Source of the DNA: Cinclus cinclus
Taxonomy: Eukaryota > Chordata > Aves > Passeriformes > Cinclidae
Direction of reading: 5' to 3'
DNA length: 64,000 nucleotides
NCBI RefSeq assembly: GCF_963662255.1
Contig: NC_085073.1
Coordinates: forward strand, 2,294,001 to 2,358,000
Below the pieces are notes generated by a model. The model ran no database searches, had not been told where the DNA came from, and saw only the letters and a list, made by a program, of their open reading frames with translations. The position numbers and the translations under genes are program-made. Positions 36,010 to 49,100 of the stretch are shown in pieces. Every line of letters begins with the position of its first letter. Within the stretch, counting starts at the first letter, position 1.

Positions 36010-37945
36010 ATTTATCCCACACCCAAAGGGAGAAACAAGTTTCCTTAGTCTCATCTTGCATCAGATTTGATTCCAGGCCAACAAATCCAGCCTAGAAGGT
36101 GCTTTCCTGAGGCTGCTTGCCTCGCTGTGACCTTTTGGGAGAGGATTCCTGTGCAAAATGGAACAATGTGATACCAGTTTTATCCGGGAATCTTCCCCCA
36201 TGGTGCTGCTGCCTGGGGAGGATGGGTCAGATCTGGGCCCCTGTTGCCTGTCGAAAGGCTGCTGCGTTTTAACAAACAGGGGTTTTTTTGCTCCAGAACA
36301 GTGGGAGCCCTGGGATTTTACCAAAAGTTTCTGTTTCTAATAAGGTTGTTCTCAATTTTAAAGGCCAGTGATCACTTTATGGCACAGGGTGGAAAACCTG
36401 AGCAGTCACTGACACTGCACAGAGGTGGGTCCTGCTTTTGTCCCGAAGTCCAGGGAGCCACTGTGTCTCCTTGACACTCCTGGATGAGACACTAATTCCT
36501 CCCAGCCCTTGGCTCAGCCATGGGGGAGGCTGGTGAGCAGAGTGTGAGGGAGCATCACTTGCCCTGGCCAGACTCACATGGATATGTGGTCCCTGCTGCT
36601 CTGACCGGCCAGTTTGGGAAGGGGAATTGCAGCATGGCAGTCCCAGCGTGGGGGCTGGGCTGTGACCTCGCTGGGACTGAATCTAACCCAGAAGCCTGAA
36701 ATTGGGATTTGGGGCCAGGCCCCTCCAGGAGGGCTGCTCCCGAGGCTCCGCATGCAGGACCAGAGTTGTGCTGTGCTGTTCCCTGTGTTTGTCTGGGCTG
36801 GGAGAAGGCAGCACAGTCTCCCTGTGCTCACAGGAAACAGGCTTTAATTTTTCCCTTCTGTCTCACTTCATTGTCTGAAATTCCCTTGCAGAGGTTGGCC
36901 CATAACTCTTCAAAGAAAATAATCCCAAGCGCTGGGGCTGGAGCTCCCTCGGCTCTGGCTGTCGGCCGCCTGACTGTGCAAACAGTCTGGGCCTGGAATC
37001 CCCTGGGACTGAGCATAAAGGTCTGATTCAGAACGAAAACAGGTTATGGAGCAGCAGGGCCTGTGCATCACCGGCTGCTCCCCTTTCCCAGCGTGTGGCT
37101 GGAGCCGTGGCCAGGGAAAGCAGCTCTCGAAACGCCAGGCGAGAGCCGCCTGCTCTGGGAGCTGGGAGCCCACGGTGGGGGAATGGCTCCCGATGTCCTG
37201 TGGAGGTAGGAGAAGCATGAGGAGGTCGGGAGGGCAGCACCATGTGCTGAACCCGGAGCGGAAATTATTGGGGGAGCAAAGAATGAGCAGGATGTCACGT
37301 GTGGGCCGTGTGCGCTCGGGGCTGGGGCAGAACAAAGCGCAGGGAAGCCCTGCTCCTGCCGCTCCCACCCCGCTTCCTGCTGGCACGGACACGCTGCTGG
37401 GGGAAGGGAGCACCAGGCCAGGAACCAGTCCGTGGCTGCCCACCTTTGGGAGAGCTGGAAAGGCTCCCTGTGCCTCGGTTTCCCTCGGCTGGGGTGTGCT
37501 GGGTGCAGCAGGATGTCCGCGGTTGTTGGTGTGCTGGGGCTGGCCTCAGGGGGCCAGGCTGCTGTGCTCTAGGGATGCTTCAGAGGTGTTGGCTGGAGCC
37601 TGTGGGGGCAGGAGGGGCCTTCCATGATGCATGAAAGCTTTATTCTCCTGTGCTTGAACTGGCAGGTCCCACAAGTGGGACCCCAGCAATCTGTGCCTTT
37701 GGAGCAGCTCTGATCCCTGCTGGAGAGCAGTGGCAGTGTGCCAGGATGCTGTGGAGAGGGAGGATTTGGTGTCAGGAGGGGGCTGGGAGCAGGACAGCCC
37801 TAGGGGGCTGCCTTGGGGGCTGTCCTGCCCATGGACCCTTACACAGCCAGTCCTTCCTCCTGCTGAGCTCTGGCTTTGGTGTCTTTTTCCCTGGGTTGCT
37901 CTTAAAGCTCCCACATTTCCCTCTGTGCACTCTTGAGCACGAGAA

Positions 37946-37960
37946 TTTTTTTTTTTTTTT
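37946..37960. repeat. Poly-T run (15 T)
   Basis: A T15 tract in intron 1. Confidence 0.95.
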
Positions 37961-38582
37961 GTTATTAATAGCTATTGAGAGCCAGTAAAAAGTTTTACGG
38001 GGTTTGGCCAAGCATCAGAGCTCACAGTGTGTTCATTTCCTGGAGCTGAGGGGGGGGTTTGCTTGGATAACCCACGGAGACAGCTGGAGTCTGCAGTGCT
38101 GGGGACTCTTGGGAAGCTTTCAGTGGTGTCACAGGGGCCTGGAGAGGAGCAGGGGGAGGGGGAGAGGGTAAAGGAGGGGAGTGGGAGGTTGGCAAGGGTC
38201 AAGCTGGGAGCAAAACGAGTCGGGGGGGAATGGAGGTGTGGGTCTCTCGTGTGCCCTCCCAGTGTGTGCCTGGATCCTGCTTAACCCCCTCTGTCCATGT
38301 TTAGCTTCCTGACTGTCCTTCCTGCCTCCCACATGTACATCCCTGCAAGGAGGGACCCAGCCTGACCTTCCCCCAGTGCAGGACAGTCTCACCCTGGTGG
38401 AATGCTGGAGGGAGGCAGTTCCTTCTTGGGCACCTGGTACCTTGAGCACAGAGTGGGTCGATGGCTCTTTTCATCCCAGTCTTGTGTCCAGAAGGAAGCA
38501 AGGGGTTGGTTTGGCCTTGATGTTGGGCTGTTGTACCCATGTGAGGACAGGCAGCTGCACAGGGATGTGTGTTGAGCCAGTG

Positions 38583-38650
38583 TCATGAAATCATGGAGTA
38601 GATTGGGTTGGAGGGATCTTTTAAGGTCACCTGATCCATGAGCAGGACTG
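38583..38650 (-). mobile_element. Degraded CR1 LINE fragment (antisense)
   Basis: A short antisense CR1 3' end relic: ATGAAATCATGGAGTAGATT, GGGTTGGAGGGATCTTTTAA, GGTCACCTGATCCATGAG. It is diverged. Confidence 0.55.
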
Positions 38651-39710
38651 TGCACATGGGAAGGAGCTCCCTGGTTGAGGGGGCTGAGCTGATTCCTGCC
38701 TGTTTGTGGGAGCTGAGGGGAACCCACCAGCAGCATGGCGCTTTCCAGCAGCCTCACTGGGAGCACAGGAGGTAGGCAAGGTGCTGCACCCCTGAGCAAA
38801 CAAGCTCCCACAAGCATCATTTGCTCTGGCAAGTGTCACAACATTGGCCCAGGCTGCAGCCAAGGGGCCTCGCTCCCAGCTTTGCAATTAAAATCAAGGT
38901 TGGTTGATAAGAGCAAAGGAAAAGGCAGTGGGATGTTAGTAAGCTCCTGTTTGCCAAGTGGGTGTTTCCCCCAGCCCAGGTGGGCTGTGGTGGGTGCCCT
39001 GAGAGTGGCTGTTCCCCAGGACCCGTGTCCTGGGCAGGGCTGCTGGCACAAGGTCCTGGCCCACCACAGCAGAGGCTGCTGCTGGAGTGGGAAGTGCTCC
39101 AACACCACTGGCCCCTGCCCCTGGATCCACAGGAATCCTCCCAGCCAGGTGGAATAATTTTCACTCCATGGGCAGCCCCATGTGTGGCCTGGCACATGTA
39201 ATGCTGGGTTCACGTGTGTCCTCTGCTCTTGGGGAGCTCTCAGAGTCCCTGGCTGGTGCCTCTGAATGCTTCCAGAAGCTGCCAGCAGCCCTTCCCCATG
39301 GGGACAGTTTTGTCCCTACATTGCTCTTAGCTAGCTCAAACATGGAGACATGCATCAACCATTTCACCTCTGGCTGACCAAACTTTTTTAGAACTCGTAA
39401 TTCAAAATTCAAAATAAACTCATTTAAATTTTTTTTATTTAAATCTACATCTCAGGCATGGGGCACTCTGGGACCTGATGTTTATCCCAGCTGCTCCCAC
39501 CCCTCAACTGTGGCACTGTCATTGCTGTAGGAATTATGTGTCACATTATTGTTTGCAGGGAAGGTGCTGGAAGGGCTCTGTGGAGCTGGGGGCAGGAACC
39601 CAGAGCCCACGACCCTCTGTTGTCCTCTGCCACCTTATACTGATTTTCTCCCTCTCCTTTTCCACAGCTGGGAGACCGAGGAGCTGCGCTGGGAGGACCC
39701 TGTCTGCAGG

Positions 39711-39740
39711 ATGTTCTCTCCACCAAAGAACTCCCTGTGA
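39711..39740 (+). CDS. Upstream ORF in CSNK1G2 exon 2 (9 codons plus stop)
   Basis: ATG at 39711 in GCAGGATGT context (purine at -3), frame MFSPPKNSL, stop TGA at 39738-39740. A second frame of 15 codons starts with tandem ATGs at 39747. Regulatory effect is inferred, not shown. Confidence 0.35.
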   Translation: MFSPPKNSL

Positions 39741-39977
39741 CCGGCGATGATGACAGTCCCGGCGGAACCTTGGGAAGCACTAACATTTCAGTAGCCCAGC
39801 ACCCAGGGACGGCCTCTTACCCCTCCTTCTCCAGACCCCGCCCTCCCACCGCTCACCGGGATGGTGTATTAACCAAGAGGAACCCTGCTTCTTTCCTCCT
39901 CACCCTTCCATTTTCGGCAGCTCTGGGATTTGTATGGCAGCAGCGTAACCGTGGAGAGGCCGGGGTATCACAAACTT

Positions 39978-40164
39978 ATGGATTTTGATAAGAGAGGAGG
40001 GAAAGGGGAGCTGGAGGAAGGTAAAAGGATGTCCAAGACAGGTGGAGGAAGGAGTGGTCATGGAGGCCGGGGTGCTGGAACCAACTCGGGAGTCTTAATG
40101 GTGGGTCCCAACTTCCGTGTCGGCAAGAAGATTGGATGCGGCAATTTCGGGGAACTCCGCCTAG
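39978..40164 (+). CDS. CSNK1G2: CSNK1G2 coding exon 1 (N-terminus and glycine loop)
   Basis: Encodes residues 1-62 and one base of codon 63: [17 protein letters not shown], a Gly/Arg-rich linker, then [20 protein letters not shown]. The start context CTTATGG is weak at -3 (C) but has G at +4. Confidence 0.95.
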
Positions 40165-43100
40165 GTGAGAAGGGTCATGTTTTGTCCTCACTGTACCCAC
40201 TCGTGCTAGATTGCCCTGACATCCTCCTCCTGCAGTGGGAGGAGCAGGACAGGCTGTGACCATGGGCACTGGGGTGCTGACCAGCCACAGAATTGAAGCA
40301 TTGCCCCTTGCACCCTTGTTCTGGCACAGAGGTTCCACTTCTTTAATCCTTTCACACTGTGCTTGATCTACCAAGGCCCATCCCAGCCTGAAGGACTGAT
40401 TGCAGAGGTGTTTGCCATCTCCTCCCTGTGCCTGTTGCTCTCTGGGAGAATGCTGCAGTCTGGGTCTGTCTGTTGTAAGTGGTGGTGGCCATGGAGAACT
40501 GGGTGTCCCCCAAATCCAGAAACACTGAGTAAGGATTTGCTCACCAAATCTCACCCCACTTGTGCTCTGGGTGCTGCCCTCCCACTGTGCCTCAGGACAG
40601 GGGATGGAGCATGGGGGCCTGAGGGATGTTCAGTCTGCTGGGACAAACATCTAGGGAGGAGAATCCGTGTTGTATTCTGGGTAAACTCTTCCGTTGTTTG
40701 AGAGACTCTCCTGAAATTCTATGCAGGACAGAGAAGAGGAGGAATAAAACCCAAGCATCTTCCATAGTCACTTTCCATTTTGAACCTAGTTTATCAGAAA
40801 ACTCCTCAAGCAAACTCCTGTTTGGAGGGTGGGGAGGTTGCTCCTCTCTCAGGACTGGGAATGTCCCTGGAGACTTTCAGCAAGCTGTTAACCCTTTGAC
40901 ATCAGGCAGCTGGGAGTGGTCTGGCAGGGCCAGGCACCTCTGTGCCAGTAGTGAAGTCTGGATGTCACCAGAAATGCACATGGGACGTGTGGGTGGAGTC
41001 CCTGCCAGCTGTAGCACTGTCCTTGCCTGTGAGTGCTTTGGGAAGGGGCTTGTGCTCTGGGAAGAGGGAAGAGAGGCAGTCGTCAGAGCCTGTGACAGCC
41101 ACAGCATTGCTCCATTGTATTTTAGACAGTACCTTCCCAAACTGAGCTCTGAGCTAAACCTGCCCTGACAATGGGTCCAGGGAGGAACCGCGGCAGCCCT
41201 GGCTTGGGTGGGGTTAGTCCCCACCTCCCTGTGTGGAGAGTTAATGTCAGCTCTTCCCGGTGTGACAGACTGGCTGGTGCCAGGCTCACCCATCCATCCC
41301 TGCACTTCCCGGCGGGATTGCCACGTAATTGCAGAGCTGGGGAAGTGCTCTGGTTAAAATCCAGCCAAGAGGTCCCGTGTTCAGCTCTCTCTCCCGGTGA
41401 CATGAAAAGCTCTGAGCCTTCCTCCTGACCCAGGGCTTGTGGAAGGAGAGGTACTGGGCGATTTTGCCACACCAGCTGCTCCTTTCAGTTCCCTGGGTGG
41501 ATCTGGACAGTCCTGCTGCCAGTGCCTCCCTGCTTGACCAGTGAACAGAGAGCCATGAGCTGTGCAGGGTCCCCCAGTGTCCTTAAACGTCCTTTTCCTT
41601 GCTTGCCACTGAGCATTCCACAGTGGATCCACGTTTTTGGGTGAGCTGGATCCCAGGATCCTGCTCAAGGCAGGAGGCTGGGGCTGTGTTGCTTTGCCAT
41701 GCTCAGTGCTGAGAGTCAGTGTGCTCCCCCCCTACCTCAGCCTCCCCCTCATTTTCCAGGGGCAGCAGCAAGGGGACACGAGTCTCACATGGATCTGAGG
41801 AATGTCTGTCAAACTGACAGTGAGGTTGCTGCAGGGACCTGGGAGCAGTTTGGTTCAGTTTGCTCGTGGCTCCAGGGACAAGCAGTGAGCTCTTGCTCCA
41901 GGGCTCCACAATGGTCGATTCTCACAGTGAGAGTTTGTCCTTGCCACCAGCAAGAGAAGCTTCCAGTCCCTTCACGTGGCTTTTTTGCTCTGTCACGCCC
42001 TGCAGTGCCTGGCCATAACATGATACAGGCCTGAGCATGAGATTTCATCACGGCAGTGGAAGCCACAGCTATGTGGCTTTTCTCCTAAAATCACATCTCT
42101 CTTCCTTAGGTGTGCCTTCAAACTGCATCAGGGCTCAGGAATGCTTTCAGGATTTAGGGATTCCTCCAACTGCAGATGAATGGCAAGGGACCAGAGGGCT
42201 CCTGCTGTGAAGTGGTGGCATGAGCAGGGATCTTGCTGGGCACTCAGCTTTCCCCTGGGAATAGAGAATCCAGTCCTCAAGGCTTTAGAGGTCAAACTGT
42301 GGTTCTGTATGTAAAAGCTCCCAGCTCTTCTGTGGCCTTTTTCCTCTCATAACAAAGGCTGTGAGATCTTGAAAAAATGTACCTGAAGGTGACTCCTCAA
42401 GTTCCCAATGATGGGGTTGGAGGAAGGGGACATTGTCTTCCTCAAAAAGGTGCCACTTTGCCCTGTTTCTCCACCACACCAGGAGGCACGTGATGATCTG
42501 TTCTTAGGGTGCTTCAGCTCAACTGACTCAAGTAGAGACAAATGTCCATGCAGGAGGTGTCCAAAGTAAAGTGATCTGTTTGAAGATGAAACATAAAAAA
42601 ACAATTGGCATAAGGCATCTGTGGGAAGCCAGAAGGGGAATGACGTGGGCAGGAATTGTGGCTGCCAGGGCTGTGCATTTGGATCCTGCTTGTCCCTGCT
42701 GGCCTTGGCATCCTGGGCAATGCAGGGACATAGTGCCAGTCCCAGTCTGGCAGTGCTGCCAGCCAGTTCTGCACTGGACCAGCATGACTGGAGAGCTGGG
42801 CTGGGAGCTGGAGCAGGGTGGCTGCCCCAGCCCTCTGGCACAGAGGGGCAGCTTTATGTTGTGCAGGTACTGGGTGTTGTTACCTTCTTATGTCCTGGAG
42901 CTTCACCCTGAGCTGGTGAGTGCTCATCCCTCCCCTTGCCAGCCTCCAGCTGTGGTCCAGTGCCAGCCCAGCTCCTTCTGGGGCTTCCAACAGCATCCCA
43001 GGGCAGTGCCCGCTGGCAGCAGTCCCCTGAGCTCCCCCTGCCCATGTGCTGCCCACAGCCAGCCCCACTTCATGCCAGGGACACTGCCTTCTGAAACACA

Positions 43101-46100
43101 GGGCAGGACTCTGGTGGCAGTGGGTGACCAGAGTGTGGCTGGTGGCTCGTGTGCCCTGGCACTGGGCACGGCCGAGCTGCAGCCCTGCCAGCTCCTTGTG
43201 CCCTGGGAGCAGGGCCAGCACACTCACAGAGAGGGTTTGTTGGAGCAGGTTCCCCTTAGCAGCTACTCAGGATTGCTTGGGATGGGCTGGGGTAGAGGGA
43301 GAGGAGGAAAACCCAGGCATTAAGCAGAAAGGTCAGAACTGAGCCTGAAGCACCTGGGTGCTGTGCAGGTCCTTCCCTGGTGCAGGGCTGCCTCAGAGCC
43401 AGGAACTGCCCTTAGTGCTGGCACACTCCCTGAGGGCCCCTGCCTGAGTCTGGCTCAAGGCTGGTGCTCCTGCCAGGCTGTGCCATGGAGCTGCCTCAGG
43501 GCAGCCTCAGCCTAGAGCAGGGTGCAGGGAAGGATGAGGGACCTGGCAGCAGCTGCTGCTTCTGTTCTTCTATCAGTAAACTTCTACAAATGTGCTTTTT
43601 GCAGCTTCTCAATGCACACCCCTCTCCCCCAGCCTGCTGCACGTGTTGCTGCTGGCAGCTCGGAGCCATAGCAGCTGTTTTCCTTCAAAATTAAAAGCTG
43701 GTAATTGATTATTTTTTAAAGTAAACTCGGGAGGGAAGAACATGAGGGGCGAGTCTGTGCAGTGTGTGAGCCAGGAGCAGGTCACTGCTGCAGCTGGACC
43801 AGGGCCATGCCCCAGCTGAAAGGTCATGTGCAGGTGCTGGGGACATTCCCAAACACTCTGAGCTGTGGCTCTCGGGCCTGTCATGCAGCCTCCCAGGAAC
43901 TCACAGGGAGTTACCTGGGGCCACAAAAGATGCCTTCTGAAAATGCGTCTGTGCAGGCTCAGTCCACTGCTCATACCTGTCTTGGGCTTTCTGGCTTGGG
44001 CTCTGCAGTGACCCCCTGTGAGCACCTGCAGTGTGGCCAGGGGCTCGGCCATCTCCCAGAGGAGCCGCAGACCCACCGCATGCCAGAGGTAGCACACGGG
44101 TGTCTTTGGAGGCCTTGGGAGAGAGGAACCCACAAAATTCCTGCTGCTCCTTCCTCCCTTGCTGAAGGCTCAGACTTGCTTTTCCCCCTGGTTTTTCTGA
44201 GCCACCTCTGAAGAGAAGGTCAAGCTTTAAAATAACATTTTTCTTCTGATGGGGTTAAACCCCAGCGCTCCACAGAGCTGTCATGTCTTGGCCTCACGCA
44301 GCCACTGTCACTGGAGCAGCAGTGCTGGTAGGGCTGGGCTTTGCATGGAACTGCCTCATCCCCTGTTCCTCCACTGCATTCCCAGGTCTGGGAAGCCAAA
44401 TTCCCACCCCAGTGCCCAGGCACGGCTGTGTGTCGCTGCTGCTGCACAAAGGTTCCACTGGTGTGGGCACAGTGCTGTGCAACAGGCAAGGGACATCCTC
44501 AGTGCTCGCATTTCCTCTCCCAGCGAAGGGCTGGAGCATGTCCAGAGAAGGGAAGGGAGCTGAGGAAGGGGCTAGAGCACCAGGAGGAGCTGATGGAGCT
44601 GGAAAGGGGCTCAGCCTGGAGAAAAGGAGGCTCAGGGGGGCCCTTGTGGCTCTGCACAACTCCCTGACAGGAGGGGACAGCCAGGGGGGGGGTCGGGCTG
44701 TGCTCCAGGGAACAGGGACAGGAGTAGAGGGAATGGCCTCCAGCTGTGCCAGGGGAAGTTTAGATTGGATATTGGGAACATTTCTTCACTAAAAGGGTTG
44801 TGAAGCATTGGCACAGGCTGCCCAGGGTAGGAGTGGAGTCACCACCCCTGGAAGCCTTCAAAAATGTGTGAATGTGGTGCTTGAGGATATGGGCTAATGT
44901 GAACATGGTGGTGCTGCTGGTTGATGAGTGGAGTGGTGATCTGAAAGGTCTTTTCCCACCTTCATGATTCTGTGATTCCACGGTTCTAAGCTTCTTGGAT
45001 AGGGACCCAGCTGGGAGAGCTGGGCTCCTCCTGGGCTGCCCTGACGTGCAGGAGCAGGTGCTGGGCACTGGCCAAATCCCTGGGGAGGGGACAGCAGAGA
45101 AAGCCATGTCTGGCTTTAACACACCCAGCCCCAGGCCTGGCTCCCTGCTCCTGATCTCACACACTGCATCCTGCAGGTGCTGGCAGCTGGATTTGGAGCC
45201 ACCTCCGGCACCGAGTGGGGCAAAGGCCCCTACAATACAAATATTTGCTTTCTGCCTCCCATCTCACTGCTTTTCTCTTTAATTTCCTTTGAAAAGCACC
45301 TTTTGTGCTGCAAATCCTGCCTGCTCTAGTCCTCCCAGGCACTCCCTGGGCTCTGGTTCATTCTGGGTATCAAAGTTGCCCCCTTGTGAGCACTGAGGCT
45401 TGAGGATCTGGAGCAGGGAGTTCCCTGGCATGGAAGGAATCCTCCCTCCTTGCTCTTTTGCTTTTTCTTTTCTGCTGCTTTATTAATCTCATGACAGGCC
45501 AGTTCTGCTATTTGCATCTTTTTTAATTCAGAAAGGGGAAGCGGAGAGTGGTGATTTGACCAGTCCATACCCCATCTTGCCCATCAGCTGTATTCAAGTC
45601 CCCAAAGGAAGGGCTGAAACAGGGGAGTACCAAATGCTTTGGACTCATTTTTGGGCTGGGAGAATTCTGCCAGCTCCAGTGCCTTGTTGTTGGTAGCTTT
45701 CTGTGCCAGTGAGCCACAGGGGTCCTGTGTGGTGGGGACAGGACAGATGCCACTGCTGGGGATTCTCCTGCCTTCATACCTTCTCCCTTCCCAGCCCTGC
45801 TGGGAATGTTCCTGCCTCCATCTTTGCTCCCTCCCTGCTGGGCTGATGAGTCCCTTTCGCAGTGTCCCTCTGGCAGTTTTCCTGTCATATTCTATTTTTC
45901 CCCCTTCAGATCCTGCCTGACCTCAGGGAAAATCCAGCTGTGAGTTTTCTGATCGCATGTTGCTGCCCTGAGGGCAGCAGTAATTGTTTTGGACTGAAAT
46001 GTGTGGCCTTGTGGAACCATGCACAGGTCTGGGGGCATCCCACCTGCTCCCCAGGAAATGTCAGTGCGTGATGGGACAAACCCCTTGCATCTGGCACACG

Positions 46101-49100
46101 CTGTTCGCCAGACATTCCTCCCTCCCTCCCAAATCCCCTCCTCCCTAATCGCTGTGAAGGGATTTGCTTTATGCAGAGGCAGCAGACAAAGTGGCTTGGC
46201 AGAGGTCCCCTGGGACGGGAGAGGGTCAGGGAGGCAGCAGGACTGAGCCCCTCCTTGGATGCAGAGCCCATCCCTGGGAGGAGCCGCTCCATTAATATCT
46301 CCCATTCATCCCTATTCCCGTAATCCTGCCGCCGACTGTGGCACTCAGCAGCTGGCTCTGATGTCACCCGGCCAGGATTTATTGCTGCTTCAGGTGGAGA
46401 GCAGCAGTCGAGCAGATGAAATCTTACGCCAGGAGGAGCTTGTTCTCTAAACAAATTGCTTGGAGAAAATCCGAGGAGACAGATGCAGCTCCATCGGATA
46501 CCCACGTCGCTGGGATCTGGAGCCTGCTGGCTCTGGAGGGAACCTGCTGCCCTTAACCCCTGCATGCCCGGGCTCCTGTGGTCTCTGGCACAGGGAACAC
46601 CTTGAGCTGTTCCTGCAAACCTTTAATCTTTGCCCTTATGGGCCTGGGCAGAGGTTGTGCTGATGCTTCCCAGGTGTGTGCCCTTTTCCTCAGCCCCATG
46701 GTTTTGAGGGGATGTGGAGGCACCCAGAGCTCAACCTTCCTGTGGTTATGGTGTGTAAAGTCCCGTGCAGGTGTGGACCCCTCCAGGGGGTCCTGTACAG
46801 GGTGCTGGGTGCCACGGCTGCTCCTTCACTCCCCTGCGCTCTCCCTGCAGCCTTCAGCTCCTCGTACATTCTGGGCCATGCCGTGGATCTCCTCCTGGCT
46901 TCCCCTGTGCCTTTGCTTGGGCAGGAGCATCCCCAGGGCTCAGGTTGATTCACACACACTAAGCACAAGGGCGTGCCATTCCCCGCAGTGACCCCGGCCT
47001 TGGGGGAGGGATTTCCACCTGCCTGTGGTGCCCTCAGACCACTGCCAGCTGCCCCAGTGCTCCTGGGTGTCCTTCCTCACTGCCACACCCTGCAGGGTGC
47101 CTCACCTTTTGCATGGTCCCACTGGCCATAACTCGGTGTCCCCCAACTCTGGCCATCCCTCTATAGCCCCTTCTCCCTGTGGGGCTGTGAGAAGCACCAA
47201 GTCTCAGCCTTGTCCCTGCCTTGCCCAGTCACATCCCTGTTGCTGCCCACTCCCATCAGCCTTGGCTCCAACCCCAGGAGCCTCCCCATCCCAGAGGAAT
47301 CCACGTACCCCACCTGGGGATAATTAGCAGGCATGTTGTAACTCCCTACAGAGGGTTCTGCTCCCGCTTGTGCCTTGAGGCCCCTTCAGGTGTTGTGAGA
47401 GCAGCAGAACCTGTTCAGGACGTTTTTGAGCCCAGGAGCCCTCAGGGACAGCAGCGGGTGTGTGGTGGGGGTGATGCAGAGACTCCTTTTCATCACCTTT
47501 TTGTGTCTCTCCCTGCAGGGAAGAATCTCTACACAAATGAATACGTAGCTATCAAATTGGTGAGTAGCTCTCAAACCAGGGAGTTCTTCCATGGTCGGGA
47601 TGGGAAGGAGGTTTTTCCCCCCTCCTCTGATGTTGGGGTGGGCGGAGTGGGTTGGTATATATGGATGTGATGGCTGAGTGGCTGCAGGGGAGCTCCATTC
47701 CCACTTGGAATTGAGAGCAGTCTGGGAACACACGTCACTGCAGGTGGAGTGATCGTGATCGGGTCTGGGCAGGGAAGAGATGAGTCTTGCTTCTCCCAGC
47801 CCTCACTGTGGCCTGAGCTGTGCTCAGCCAGTGCCAGTAGCAGAAACAGTGGCCCCACTGGTACCTGATTCCATTAATGTTTTACCCTCTCTGGATGAAA
47901 TAATCTGGCTCCCATATGGGCTGGTTTTCTCTCATCATTCCCCGAGGCTTCTTCTCCATTTTATACCAGTTGCTCCCAACCCCAAATGCTCTCAGTCCAG
48001 CTGCTGCCAGCATGTGAAGGAGGTGTCTGATACCCAGACCCCCTGAACATCCTGCTTCCTACTTAATTGTTCTCCTTTCTCTCTGCCAAGGAACCCATAA
48101 AATCCCGGGCTCCCCAGCTGCACCTGGAGTATCGGTTCTACAAACAGCTTGGCAATGCAGGTATGGGGCTGGGCTGAGCTGCCTGGGGAGTTGCCTGCCA
48201 GGGGCACTTCTGGGAGAGAGGTTCTCCCTAAATGTGACTCTGCAACTTCACTCCCAGCTTGAGCTCCTGCCCATCTGCTCTTCAGGGAGAGGCTGGTTTT
48301 ACACAGACTCCTCGTCTTATCTTTGATCTCTTTTGATTTAGTTCTTTCCCCCCACGGTCCCTGCAGCACAGTTGGGGATGCAGATGGAGCTGCATCCCCC
48401 TGCTGCCAAGAGCAGAGCCAGGCTGGCTGTGCAGGGAGGGCAGTGCAGGGACATCCCCCCCTCTGCAGCCCCTGTCCAGCAATGGCCTGGCTGTGACAGC
48501 ATGGCCCTGATGCAGCTCTGCACAGCCCCTGCTCTGTCTCTTGCAGAAGGAATTCCTCAGGTTTACTACTTTGGCCCCTGTGGGAAGTACAACGCCATGG
48601 TGTTGGAGCTGCTCGGACCCAGCCTGGAAGATCTCTTTGATCTGTGTGATCGGACCTTCACGCTCAAGACCGTCCTGATGATCGCAATCCAGCTGGTGAG
48701 TGCAGCCCCTCCACGTCCCCTGCAGCCCTGCACAGCTCCTCTGGCCCCCCTGGCTGCCCCTGGAGCAGGGGATGTGTGGGCACCATGGGCAGGCAGCATG
48801 GGCATCCCACGGGGAATGGGGGAAAGATGCTGGCATATCCCAGCCTGGCTCACCCTTACCTCACCCCTTCCCTGCTGAGGGCCCCTTCTCTGAGCCCACA
48901 CAAGTATCTGACTGGGTGCCCAGAGCATCTCACTGTGTACCCAAGGTGCAGCTGGCCTGGAGCTGTCTCCCATGGTGGGAAGGAGCCGATGTGCCCATCC
49001 TTGGGGCTGGGGCCAGGATGAGGGGAGCAGAGGCGAGGTGGCTGGAGCAGGGCTCAGGGCAGGAGCATGCAGGACACAGGGTAGGTCTCTGCCCTGGCAC

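Larger units (their letters stand above)
13688..39667 (+). other. CSNK1G2: CSNK1G2 intron 1 (about 26 kb)
   Basis: The long first intron between the CpG-island exon and the start-codon exon. It holds CR1 fragments (16897-17155, 24135-24350, 34150-34640, 38583-38650), homopolymer runs, a 20-bp duplication at 21120-21159, and a CpG-richer patch at 37070-37420. The open frames here are short, lack homology I recognise and look like chance. I find no nested gene, tRNA or known small RNA in it. Confidence 0.7.
39668..40164 (+). other. CSNK1G2: CSNK1G2 exon 2 (5' UTR plus start codon)
   Basis: A strong acceptor (pyrimidine tract, then TTTTCCACAG ending at 39667) opens a 497-nt exon with 310 nt of 5' UTR before the start at 39978; the donor GTGAGA begins at 40165. 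The UTR carries several short upstream ORFs (39711-39740, about 39747-39794, and two very short ones). Confidence 0.75.

Noticed and set aside
42571..43323. 250-codon plus-strand open frame in CSNK1G2 intron 2
   Set aside because: Low-complexity composition, no homology recognised, no splice or promoter context.
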